Assembly (NCBI GenBank): GCA_900539675.1
Contig: UQDJ01000030.1
Location: 1 to 21,577 of the forward strand
From: an uncultured Coriobacteriaceae bacterium
GTDB taxonomy: Bacteria > Actinomycetota > Coriobacteriia > Coriobacteriales > Eggerthellaceae
Direction of reading: 5' to 3'
Length of the DNA: 21,577 nucleotides
The position numbers were made by a program, and so were the translations under genes. Positions 7,447 through 14,467 of this stretch are shown here, one piece after another; the first letter of the stretch is position 1; each line of letters begins with the position of its first letter. The notes beneath the pieces were generated by a model. It was not told where the DNA came from, searched no databases, and saw nothing but the letters and a program-made list of their open reading frames with translations.

Positions 7447-7476
7447 CATATAGGCCAAGAAGAGCGTTCATGTAAA
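7447..7476 (-). promoter_or_regulatory. Weak candidate promoter for the serine dehydratase
   Basis: On the minus strand TTTACA (7471-7476) is followed after 18 bp by TATATG (7447-7452). The -35 matches 5 of 6 consensus bases and the -10 matches 4 of 6. Transcription would begin roughly 35-40 nt before the ATG at 7403. This is a plausible arrangement but could occur by chance. Confidence 0.3.
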
Positions 7477-7729
7477 TGCACTTCTTTTTTGTTTGTACCA
7501 CAGCTTTCTTTTGATTGAGGAAGTTTACCGATAAGTGCACAGACTGAAAAATGATCGAAACACTTGTGGGTGGCTCGTGTGGATGTGTATGGCTAGAGAT
7601 TGCTGCAACAGCTTTCGTTAGGTACAGTCAAGGCCGTTGACGGATGGTGTGGCGACGGGTGAAGGGCACTTCGGCAAAAAAGAAGTAAGTCTTTGTTAGC
7701 ATAATAACGACACATGAAATTGTGAAGTT

Positions 7730-7829
7730 GGTTATGTGCTGCTGGCTATAGGTCCTAGGTTATGTGCCGCGGGTCATGTGCCCCGCTGGCTTATATCTCA
7801 CAGGTCATATGCCAATCATATGCCGCAGG
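7730..7829 (+). repeat. Degenerate repeats in the leader of the membrane protein/hydrogenase protease pair
   Basis: About five imperfect copies of GGTYATRTGCCGC[G/T]GG occur at about 7730-7745, 7758-7773, 7771-7786, 7803-7813 and 7814-7829. Two of them create a potential hairpin: GCCGCGGG (7766-7773), an 8-nt loop, then CCCGC-T-GGC (7782-7790) with one bulged base. No T-run follows the hairpin. The array ends just before the AAGGAG ribosome site at 7833. Confidence 0.55.
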
Positions 7830-7832
7830 TGT

Positions 7833-7838
7833 AAGGAG
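7833..7838 (+). promoter_or_regulatory. Ribosome binding site selecting a GTG start
   Basis: AAGGAG lies 8 nt before the GTG at 7847. The upstream in-frame GTG at 7838 overlaps the ribosome site itself and is therefore not the likely start. Confidence 0.7.
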
Positions 7839-7846
7839 TGCTTCCC

Positions 7847-8293
7847 GTGCAGGATAAATCGAGCAAGCAAACATCTGAACCCCGAGAAGTTCCACTAGAA
7901 GAGCTGTCCTTGGATGGTTTACCGCCAATAAATTTAGGCGCTTTGTTCATGCCGCCAATTTGGGGTCCGGCGCACGGTATTTGGATTACGATCCTGTACT
8001 ATCCGGCATGGCTTTTGGCAGACAATTTGTTCTATGGAGTCTATGAACACCCGCAGCCTTTAACGGTGGTTCTTGCTATTGTTGCAGCTCTCATTCTGGC
8101 GGGGGTAACGATTGTGTTTGCTCGTGCTTCACAGGTGCATGCACTTCATCGTTGGCTCAGTGAGGGACGTACGAAACAGGCCTACATTAAGCGTCAGCGT
8201 GCATGGGCTATTGGAATGGGGTTGCTAGCGGCAATTTTTATTGTGGCGGCAACGTACTACAACTTAGTTATTCGTCCCACAATGGGTGCCTAG
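7847..8293 (+). CDS. Small membrane protein of unknown function, paired with a hydrogenase protease
   Basis: I do not recognise the family. With the GTG start at 7847 the protein has 148 residues. An acidic, hydrophilic N-terminus (1-25) is followed by LPPINLGALFMPPIWGPAHG, a hydrophobic segment at about 44-64, a clear transmembrane helix at about 72-93, a basic loop (HRWLSEGRTKQAYIKRQR) and a second clear helix at about 119-141. The basic loop between the last two helices suggests that side faces the cytoplasm. It is 16 bp upstream of the hydrogenase maturation protease and probably co-transcribed with it. A repeat-rich leader precedes it. A role in hydrogenase biogenesis or membrane attachment is only a guess from context. 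Confidence 0.75.
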   Translation: MQDKSSKQTSEPREVPLEELSLDGLPPINLGALFMPPIWGPAHGIWITILYYPAWLLADNLFYGVYEHPQPLTVVLAIVAALILAGVTIVFARASQVHALHRWLSEGRTKQAYIKRQRAWAIGMGLLAAIFIVAATYYNLVIRPTMGA

Positions 8294-8309
8294 TCATAAG
8301 GATGTTTGA

Positions 8310-8819
8310 ATGCAAATTGCAGTCTTTTTCGTAGGAAATCGCTTAATGCTCGATGATGGGGTAGCGCCTGCGGTGTATGACTTCGTTAAAGAAACCTACA
8401 CCCTTCCCAAAAACGTTGATCTATTTGACGTGGGATGCATGAGTCTTGACATGATGAATAAGGTACGTGATTACGATTTGCTTATCACGGTTGATGCGGT
8501 TGATGGTACCGATGCGGAACCGGGCACGGTGTTCCGGTATGAGCCGCATGATATTGCACGCGCAAAAGGTGAGCGCATGTCGCTGCATGATGTGAAGCTT
8601 GCTGATCTGTTCGATGTAGCACTTATGTTGGGCTATGAAGCGGAAGGCTTGTGCTATGGGATGCAGGTAGACAATATGGAGCCTGCAGAATTTACGATTG
8701 GGCTTACTCCGAAGGTAGCCGAAAAAGTGCCTTTCTTGGCAGAAACGGTTATTGCAGAATTGGTGCGCCGTGGGTGCGAGATAGCGCGCAAAGATGGCCA
8801 ACCCCTCCAGACCATGTAA
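8310..8819 (+). CDS. [NiFe]-hydrogenase maturation endopeptidase (HyaD/HybD/HycI family)
   Basis: This protease removes the C-terminal peptide of a [NiFe]-hydrogenase large subunit after nickel insertion. The 169-residue length is typical. The N-terminal VGNRLMLDDGVAP (8-20) is the family signature, and SLHDVKLADLFDVALMLGYE (91-110) is the conserved region carrying the metal-binding histidine. D16, D62 and H93 fall at the positions of the nickel-sensing residues described for HybD (Glu16, Asp62, His93), with Asp in place of Glu as in HycI. The ATG at 8310 has an AAGGA site upstream. It is the second gene of a pair with a small membrane protein. No hydrogenase structural gene is visible in the window, so the target lies elsewhere, possibly linked to the hdr operon. 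Confidence 0.9.
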   Translation: MQIAVFFVGNRLMLDDGVAPAVYDFVKETYTLPKNVDLFDVGCMSLDMMNKVRDYDLLITVDAVDGTDAEPGTVFRYEPHDIARAKGERMSLHDVKLADLFDVALMLGYEAEGLCYGMQVDNMEPAEFTIGLTPKVAEKVPFLAETVIAELVRRGCEIARKDGQPLQTM

Positions 8820-8834
8820 ACGCGCATTTTATCG

Positions 8835-9734
8835 CTAGAGCTGTGCAGGCTTAATGGGATGGTTGCTCATGTAGTCAATAAAGTGCTGCTGACCATCCGA
8901 CATTATTTCTTCGGTGCGGTGAATCAGATACAGCTTGTGAAAATCCTTTGGCACATCGTTGATAGGAATGCACACAATATCGCTGAATGCGCTGACCAAA
9001 AATGAATAATCAACCAGGGCAATAGCGCTGCGGTCAGCGGATACCATCGAACAGATGGAAATTTCTTCTCGATACGCTTCTTCGATATCTAAATCATGCC
9101 CCTCAACAACGGCAGAAATTTCATCGTGAGGGGGCCAACCCTTGGCGTAAGAATGAATATGATAACCCTGCAAATCATCAAGGGACAGTTCGGTTTTCTG
9201 TGCCAGCGGGTTTTCTTTATTGACTGCAACGACAAGCTGCTGCGACCAGTAAGGGGTAAAGGTCAAGCCCTCTGGGGCATTGTCCAGCTTTGCGGCGAAA
9301 ACTACATCCAATACGCCAGCGGCCAAATCGGTAAGCAGGCTGCCGCTAAAGCCTTGCACAATCTTGATAGACATACTGGGGTCAGCTTCTTCGCGAAAGG
9401 CACGTATGACGCGCGCCCAATCTTCGCTTTGGATGGTAAAGGGAACGCCAATGTTGAGCGTTTCAGTTTTGCTTTCCAACATGGCATGTACCTTATTCAT
9501 GCCTGTTTCGATGTTTTTGAGCGCCAGAGAAGCGTAGCGATAAAACTCACGACCGTATGGGGTTAGTACAAAAACGGAGCCATTTTTGGTAAACAGGGGT
9601 GCTCCGAGTGAATCTTCCAGACGAGAAATTGCCAGCGAAAGAGTACTGCGCGCAATACCCAATGATTGAGCGGTGTTTGCGAAGTGCTCTTGATCGGCAA
9701 GCGTGATGAAATAGTTGAGATGCGAAAGATTCAT
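8835..9734 (-). CDS. LysR-family transcriptional regulator
   Basis: With the ATG at 9734 the protein has 299 residues, the normal length of LysR regulators. The winged helix-turn-helix is at residues 1-60 (LNYFITLADQEHFANTAQSLGIARSTLSLAISRLEDSLGAPLF, written here as one family-typical stretch in two parts: residues 4-20 and 21-46). The rest is a periplasmic-binding-protein-like effector domain with typical elements such as LNIGVPFTI near residue 90. An AAGGA site 5 nt before the ATG favours this start over the open extension to 9749. It is convergent with the hydrogenase protease gene, leaving only 15 bp. LysR proteins usually regulate a nearby or divergent gene, but no divergent partner is present, so its target and effector are unknown. 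Confidence 0.92.
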   Translation of the reverse strand: MNLSHLNYFITLADQEHFANTAQSLGIARSTLSLAISRLEDSLGAPLFTKNGSVFVLTPYGREFYRYASLALKNIETGMNKVHAMLESKTETLNIGVPFTIQSEDWARVIRAFREEADPSMSIKIVQGFSGSLLTDLAAGVLDVVFAAKLDNAPEGLTFTPYWSQQLVVAVNKENPLAQKTELSLDDLQGYHIHSYAKGWPPHDEISAVVEGHDLDIEEAYREEISICSMVSADRSAIALVDYSFLVSAFSDIVCIPINDVPKDFHKLYLIHRTEEIMSDGQQHFIDYMSNHPIKPAQL

Positions 9735-9820
9735 GGGTGTCCTTAACAAGTGGTGTGATGTGAGCGGCAGCGATTAGGTATGCCAGGAGAGGAAAGACGC
9801 TGGCAGGTACATAATCTGAT

Positions 9821-9844
9821 AGATGCATTGTGAGAGATGCATTG
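9821..9844. repeat. Pair of 10-bp direct repeats in the lysR leader
   Basis: AGATGCATTG occurs at 9821-9830 and again at 9835-9844, 14 bp apart start to start, between the candidate lysR -10 box and the lysR start codon. An autoregulatory operator is possible but unproven. Confidence 0.5.
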
Positions 9845-9855
9845 CTTGGGCACCT

Positions 9856-9861
9856 ATTATA
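9856..9861 (-). promoter_or_regulatory. Candidate -10 box for the lysR gene
   Basis: The minus strand has a perfect TATAAT here, 122 bp upstream of the lysR ATG and just past the nth stop codon. No good -35 element is seen at the usual spacing (GGTTCA at 16 bp is the closest). If used, the lysR mRNA has a leader of about 115 nt that includes the 10-bp direct repeats. Confidence 0.4.
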
Positions 9862-9896
9862 CGGTGTTTAAAAGAGGTGAACCTGTTAAGGATGCA

Positions 9897-10565
9897 TTAA
9901 TCGTGTAATTCTTTGGGCGCGCTGGGGCAGATATCGCGCAGGAAACAATCTGCACAACGGGGACGTCGTGCAATGCAGTATTCGCGTCCGAATAGTACCC
10001 ATTGGTGGTTGATGGGCTTCCAGTATTCTGGGGGGTAAAGTTTAAGCAGCGCCTCTTCGGTTTTTGCGGGCGTATCACATGAGGGTCCGGCGAACTTTAA
10101 TTTGTGAGCAATGCGGAACACATGGGTATCCACTGCAATGCCCTTTACGATACCAAACGCTTCGTTGAGGACAATGTTGGCCGTTTTGCGGCCAACGCCG
10201 GGAAGGCGTTGAAGCTCTTCCATGGTGTGGGGCACTTCGCCCCCGAATTCGGTCATGATCATCTGGGCTGCTGCGATACAATTCTTAGCTTTGTTGCGAT
10301 AAAACCCAATGGAGTGAATGATGCGCATAACATCTTCAGGATTTGCTTGGGCCATTTTTTCGGGGGTGCCATAGCGGGCAAACAGTTCGGGGGTCACTTT
10401 ATTGACGCCCGCATCCGTGGTCTGCGCTGAAAGCAGTACGGCGATGGTTAATGTGAAGGGCGTTGTGAAATGGAGAGCACACTGTGCTTCGGGGTAGTGC
10501 GCATTCATGCGGCGTGCTACTTCGAGTGCACGAGCTAGTTTGTCTGCTTTTTTCTCTCGAGCCAT
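9897..10565 (-). CDS. nth: Endonuclease III (DNA glycosylase/AP lyase)
   Basis: Endonuclease III removes oxidised pyrimidines in base-excision repair. The 222-residue protein has the full family layout: the helix-hairpin-helix LPGVGRKTANIV (121-132) with catalytic lysine K127, the catalytic aspartate D146 in VDTHVFRIA, and the C-terminal [4Fe-4S] loop C197-x6-C204-x2-C207-x5-C213. The ATG at 10565 has an AAGGA site 8 nt upstream. It is divergent from mfd, with 116 bp between their start codons, so two DNA-repair genes share a promoter region. The lysR gene follows in the same direction after 162 bp but has its own candidate promoter. Confidence 0.97.
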   Translation of the reverse strand: MAREKKADKLARALEVARRMNAHYPEAQCALHFTTPFTLTIAVLLSAQTTDAGVNKVTPELFARYGTPEKMAQANPEDVMRIIHSIGFYRNKAKNCIAAAQMIMTEFGGEVPHTMEELQRLPGVGRKTANIVLNEAFGIVKGIAVDTHVFRIAHKLKFAGPSCDTPAKTEEALLKLYPPEYWKPINHQWVLFGREYCIARRPRCADCFLRDICPSAPKELHD

Positions 10566-10681
10566 GGTGACAATCCTTAATAATAGTAAATTGATAGTAC
10601 GACATGCGACTTAATAAGAGATGCTTGCTACCAGCCTAGCTCATTTACGAGCATTAAGGACAATAAAGAAAGGTACTACCC

Positions 10682-13600
10682 ATGCTGATTGATATGCTTT
10701 CTGCCACGCTTGAAAAATCAGGCGCATTGGAGGCGGCATGGTCAAAGTTGGACGCTGGGCAAGACTGCACGGTTGGTGTGGCATCATCTGCGCGTCCGTT
10801 TCTGGTGGCAGCTCGTTTTGTTCGCGATCCGCGTCCTACGCTTGTGGTAACGGCGGGCGAAGAGGGTGCCGATACGTTCGCGCGCAATGTGGGTGCCTAT
10901 ATTGGCGAAGAACGCGTGCTGCGCTTTGCTGATTTCGAAGGCAATCCCTTTTCGCTGGATGCCAAGCCCCAGCAAAAGCTCCATGGCAAAAGACTCGAAG
11001 CACTTTGGGCCCTGCAAACCAACAAGCCAGTGGTTGTGGTGGCATCTGCACGCGCATTGCTGCGAAAACTTGCCAAGCCTGAAGAGGAGCTGGCAAAGCC
11101 GTTAACGCTTAAGACGGGTATTGACTTGTCGGAGAATCCTCAACATGGGGTTTCGAATTTTGAAGAGCTGGCGGATTGCTTGGTTTCTATGGGATACGAA
11201 AACACGGGCGAATTGGAAGGACCGGGTTCGTTCTGCCTTCAGGGCGGTGCGCTTGATGTTTATCCAGGCAATATGTCATACCCGGTACGCTGTGATTTTT
11301 TCGGTGATGAGTTGGATGAAATTCGCCGGTTCTTGCCGTCCACGGGTCAGACTATCTCATCGCTGGATGAAGTGGCCATCTATCCGGTTCGAGAATTCGT
11401 GGCCAGTACGAAACATATTCGCTTGGCTCAGCGCAGTTTGGCTCGCCGTGCGGAAACAGACCCAGGCTTGCGCGATGTGTTAGAGCGTTTGGAAGATGAT
11501 TCCAAGGCATTGCCCGATGTAATGGCGGCATATCTGTTAGGTGAAACCGCTTCGGTGGGTGATTATTTGTCCAAGCAGGCGTTGACTGTCGTGATTGAGC
11601 CACGAACACTTGTGGATGATGCGCAACATGCTTTAGATGAATACGCCAAGCAGGCACAGGGCACCTCCATTACGGTGGATGATCTGTTTGTTGCTGCCAG
11701 CAAACTTGATTTTGGTACCAATCCACGCGCTACCTATGTTTCCATCATGCGTGTGGGTGTGCAGTTGGATAGTGAACGGGTTGTTAAGCGCGTTGAAGTG
11801 GCGGGCGACCCTGAAAAGCTGTATGGTCGTTTGCGCTCACTGGCTGAAGCGGGCTTTACCGTGGTTTTTTCTGCACCGCATTTTCGAGCACGTCAAGAAG
11901 TGAAGCTTGCCCTGGTTGATTTGGGTATTCCCATCAATGAGGTGCTAGATGTAGTGGATGATCCCAAAGCGAAGCTGCGTCGTGGCCAAGTCAATATTGT
12001 GGATGTAGACATTCCTTTGGGCATGATTTTCCCTGCGGCAAAGCTGGCGCTGGTTTCGCTTGCCGATACGCAGGGCTCTATGGCAACGCGCAAGCGTTCT
12101 CGTGTTGACGTAACAGAGATTACGTTTCCCTTTAAGCCGGGTGACTACGTCGTTCATGCAGCGCACGGTGTGGCGTTCTTTCGGGATATTGTGCGTCAGG
12201 ATGTGAGTGGTTCTGAGCGCGATTATTTACTCTTGGAATACGCAGAAGGCGACAAGCTATATGTTCCCGTCGAACAGTTGGATCGTGTTACGCGCTATGT
12301 GGGCCCGGAAGGATCTTCGCCACGTTTGACTCGCTTGAATACGTCGGATTGGTCGCGTGCGTTGCTGAAAGCGCGCAAAGCTACCAAAAAACTGGCCTTC
12401 GATTTGGTTGACGTATACACCCGTCGTGCGGCTACCCAGGGCTATCGCTATAAGGAAGATACGCCTTGGCAGCGCGAAATGGAGGAAAGCTTCCCGTATC
12501 AAGAAACACCCGATCAGCTGGCTGCCATTGCCGATATTAAAGCCGATATGCAATCCCCGCACCCCATGGATCGCTTGGTGTGCGGCGATGTTGGCTTTGG
12601 CAAGACTGAAGTTGCTCTGCGTGCTGCCTTTAAGGCAACCCAAGACAACAAACAGGTTATGGTGCTGTGCCCAACGACTATTTTGGCGCAGCAGCACTAC
12701 ACCACGTTTTCTGAGCGCTTTGAGCCTTATGGAGTGAAAGTGGAAGTGCTTTCACGTTTCCGCACGCCCGCAGAACAAAAAAAGGCGCTGGAAGATTTCG
12801 CTTCGGGCGATCTGACGGTATTGATTGGCACGCACCGCTTGCTTTCGCGTGATGTGAATCCCCATGACTTGGGTTTGGTCATCATCGACGAGGAACAGCG
12901 CTTTGGGGTAGGCCATAAAGAACAGCTGAAGAATATGCGCGAATCCATTGATGTATTGACACTTTCTGCAACACCTATTCCACGTACGATGCAGATGGGT
13001 CTTTCGGGAGTGCGCGATATGAGTCTTATCCTTACGCCGCCCGATGATCGCCATCCGGTAAAGGTTCATGTTGGTGAATGGGATCCCGATCTGGTGAGCG
13101 ATGCAATTCGCAGGGAGTTGGACCGTCATGGGCAGGTATATTACGTGTCAAATCGCGTGCGCTCTATCCAGGATGCCGTCCAGCGAGTAAAAGCTGCGGC
13201 GGGCGAAGCGCGTGTGGGTGTGGCGCATGGTCAGATGACCAAAGAACAGCTTGAACATGTCATGGAAGATTTTGCGGCGGGTGCATTGGACGTGCTGGTG
13301 GCAACCACCATTATTGAAAGCGGTATTGATAACCCGCATACCAATACGTTGATTATCGAAGATTCACAGCGCTTAGGCTTAGCGCAAATGTACCAGTTGA
13401 AGGGCCGTGTGGGAAGGTCATCCACGCAGGCGTATGCCTACTTCCTCTTTCCGGATAACATTACCATGACCGAAGAAGCCATGGCTCGACTGACGGCGCT
13501 CAATGAGCATACCGAGCTGGGAAGCGGCATGCGAATTGCCATGCGCGACTTGGAAATTCGTGGTGCTGGCAGTCTGTTGGGCGCCGAGCAGAGCGGCAAT

Positions 13601-14467
13601 ATGTCTGCTGTTGGCTTTGATCTGTTTGCGCAAATGCTGGCAACGGCGGTAAATATGACGCGCGAGGGTGATACATCAAGTGACGAATTCTTGCCGCCAG
13701 CGCTTTCGGATATTGTGGTGAATATTCCAGGTCACGCATATTTGCCAGAAGAATACTTACCTGATGCTGATGAACGCGTGCTGTATTATCGCAAAATTGC
13801 CAGTGCTGATACGCTTGATGCGGTGGAAAGTATCTATCAGGAGTTGTTATCGAAGCATCCTGAAATGCCGCAAGCAGCGCATAATCAGTTCGACAAGGCA
13901 CGCTTAAAGGCATTTGCCAATGAGCACAGCATTCATATGATTTCAGTTACGGGTGGAAAGCTGGTTGTGGAACCTATCACCCTGACGCGCGCACAGGCAT
14001 CTGCTTTGCGTCGACGTGCGGGTAGGTATGTGGCGGACAAAAAGAAGATGACGGTGCCGCTGCGGGTGTTTGTGCCGCAGGTGAATAGCGATGCCTCCGA
14101 AGAAGATGTGCCCCTGTTAAAGCAGGTATTTGCCTACGTGAAGGGATTGTTTGACGAACAGAATCAAGAAGCTATCGAAGGACAGGATGCCGCTGCCACA
14201 AAACCTGCCACAAAACCTGCCACATTGGTTGCGGCACGCGGATCGGCAAAAAGCGCTGCTTCAGGGATAAATCGAACTTCTTCAAAAGCTGGCAAAACCT
14301 CTTCGGGAGGTGGCAGAGCAACTTCAACAATTGGCAGGACCTCTTCAGCTTTGGATTCAGGCAGATGGAAGTCGGGCACTGTTGGCAGTATGCGTACCAC
14401 TTCACGTCCGAGCAAAGGAAGCGGTGCTCAGTCACGTTTGAGTAAGGGCCGCAATACTAAGCGGTAA
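10682..14467 (+). CDS. mfd: Transcription-repair coupling factor Mfd with an unusual basic C-terminal tail
   Basis: Mfd removes RNA polymerase stalled at DNA damage and recruits UvrA. The 1261-residue protein has a UvrB-like N-terminal module (about 1-450); the RNA-polymerase-interacting CarD-like domain at about 482-545 (FKPGDYVVHAAHGVAFF); the translocase with Walker A GDVGFGKTEVA near 635; the DEEQ box IIDEEQRFG near 735; TLSATPIPRTMQMGL near 763; and GRVGR near 908. The C-terminal TRCF domain lies at about 1010-1115. The final 89 residues (1173-1261) are low-complexity and strongly basic, with 19 Lys/Arg against one Asp, and recurrent RTSS/KTSS motifs. The tail starts with a 12-bp DNA repeat. 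The ATG at 10682 follows an AAAGG site. Its stop overlaps the convergent gene by 11 bp. Confidence 0.97.
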   Translation: MLIDMLSATLEKSGALEAAWSKLDAGQDCTVGVASSARPFLVAARFVRDPRPTLVVTAGEEGADTFARNVGAYIGEERVLRFADFEGNPFSLDAKPQQKLHGKRLEALWALQTNKPVVVVASARALLRKLAKPEEELAKPLTLKTGIDLSENPQHGVSNFEELADCLVSMGYENTGELEGPGSFCLQGGALDVYPGNMSYPVRCDFFGDELDEIRRFLPSTGQTISSLDEVAIYPVREFVASTKHIRLAQRSLARRAETDPGLRDVLERLEDDSKALPDVMAAYLLGETASVGDYLSKQALTVVIEPRTLVDDAQHALDEYAKQAQGTSITVDDLFVAASKLDFGTNPRATYVSIMRVGVQLDSERVVKRVEVAGDPEKLYGRLRSLAEAGFTVVFSAPHFRARQEVKLALVDLGIPINEVLDVVDDPKAKLRRGQVNIVDVDIPLGMIFPAAKLALVSLADTQGSMATRKRSRVDVTEITFPFKPGDYVVHAAHGVAFFRDIVRQDVSGSERDYLLLEYAEGDKLYVPVEQLDRVTRYVGPEGSSPRLTRLNTSDWSRALLKARKATKKLAFDLVDVYTRRAATQGYRYKEDTPWQREMEESFPYQETPDQLAAIADIKADMQSPHPMDRLVCGDVGFGKTEVALRAAFKATQDNKQVMVLCPTTILAQQHYTTFSERFEPYGVKVEVLSRFRTPAEQKKALEDFASGDLTVLIGTHRLLSRDVNPHDLGLVIIDEEQRFGVGHKEQLKNMRESIDVLTLSATPIPRTMQMGLSGVRDMSLILTPPDDRHPVKVHVGEWDPDLVSDAIRRELDRHGQVYYVSNRVRSIQDAVQRVKAAAGEARVGVAHGQMTKEQLEHVMEDFAAGALDVLVATTIIESGIDNPHTNTLIIEDSQRLGLAQMYQLKGRVGRSSTQAYAYFLFPDNITMTEEAMARLTALNEHTELGSGMRIAMRDLEIRGAGSLLGAEQSGNMSAVGFDLFAQMLATAVNMTREGDTSSDEFLPPALSDIVVNIPGHAYLPEEYLPDADERVLYYRKIASADTLDAVESIYQELLSKHPEMPQAAHNQFDKARLKAFANEHSIHMISVTGGKLVVEPITLTRAQASALRRRAGRYVADKKKMTVPLRVFVPQVNSDASEEDVPLLKQVFAYVKGLFDEQNQEAIEGQDAAATKPATKPATLVAARGSAKSAASGINRTSSKAGKTSSGGGRATSTIGRTSSALDSGRWKSGTVGSMRTTSRPSKGSGAQSRLSKGRNTKR
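14195..14222 (+). repeat. 12-bp tandem repeat within mfd
   Basis: GCCACAAAACCT occurs at 14195-14206 and 14207-14218 and begins a third time (GCCAC). It encodes TKPATKPAT at the start of the low-complexity Mfd tail. A unit length divisible by three means copy-number change keeps the frame. Confidence 0.75.

Larger units (their letters stand above)
7404..7846. other. Divergent intergenic region between the serine dehydratase and the membrane protein gene
   Basis: No gene is supported in these 443 bases. The left side must carry the serine dehydratase promoter (weak candidate at 7447-7476). The right part, 7730-7829, is filled with degenerate repeats and a possible hairpin just before the plus-strand ribosome site. 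No tRNA or recognised riboswitch was seen. Confidence 0.65.

Noticed and set aside
9735..9749. Upstream ATG for the LysR regulator
   Set aside because: The AAGGA site is placed for the ATG at 9734, and the family normally starts with M-N-L-x-x-L just before the helix-turn-helix.
12257..12697. 146-residue minus-strand open frame inside mfd
   Set aside because: It is antisense to the conserved Mfd translocase domain; open only because of codon bias.
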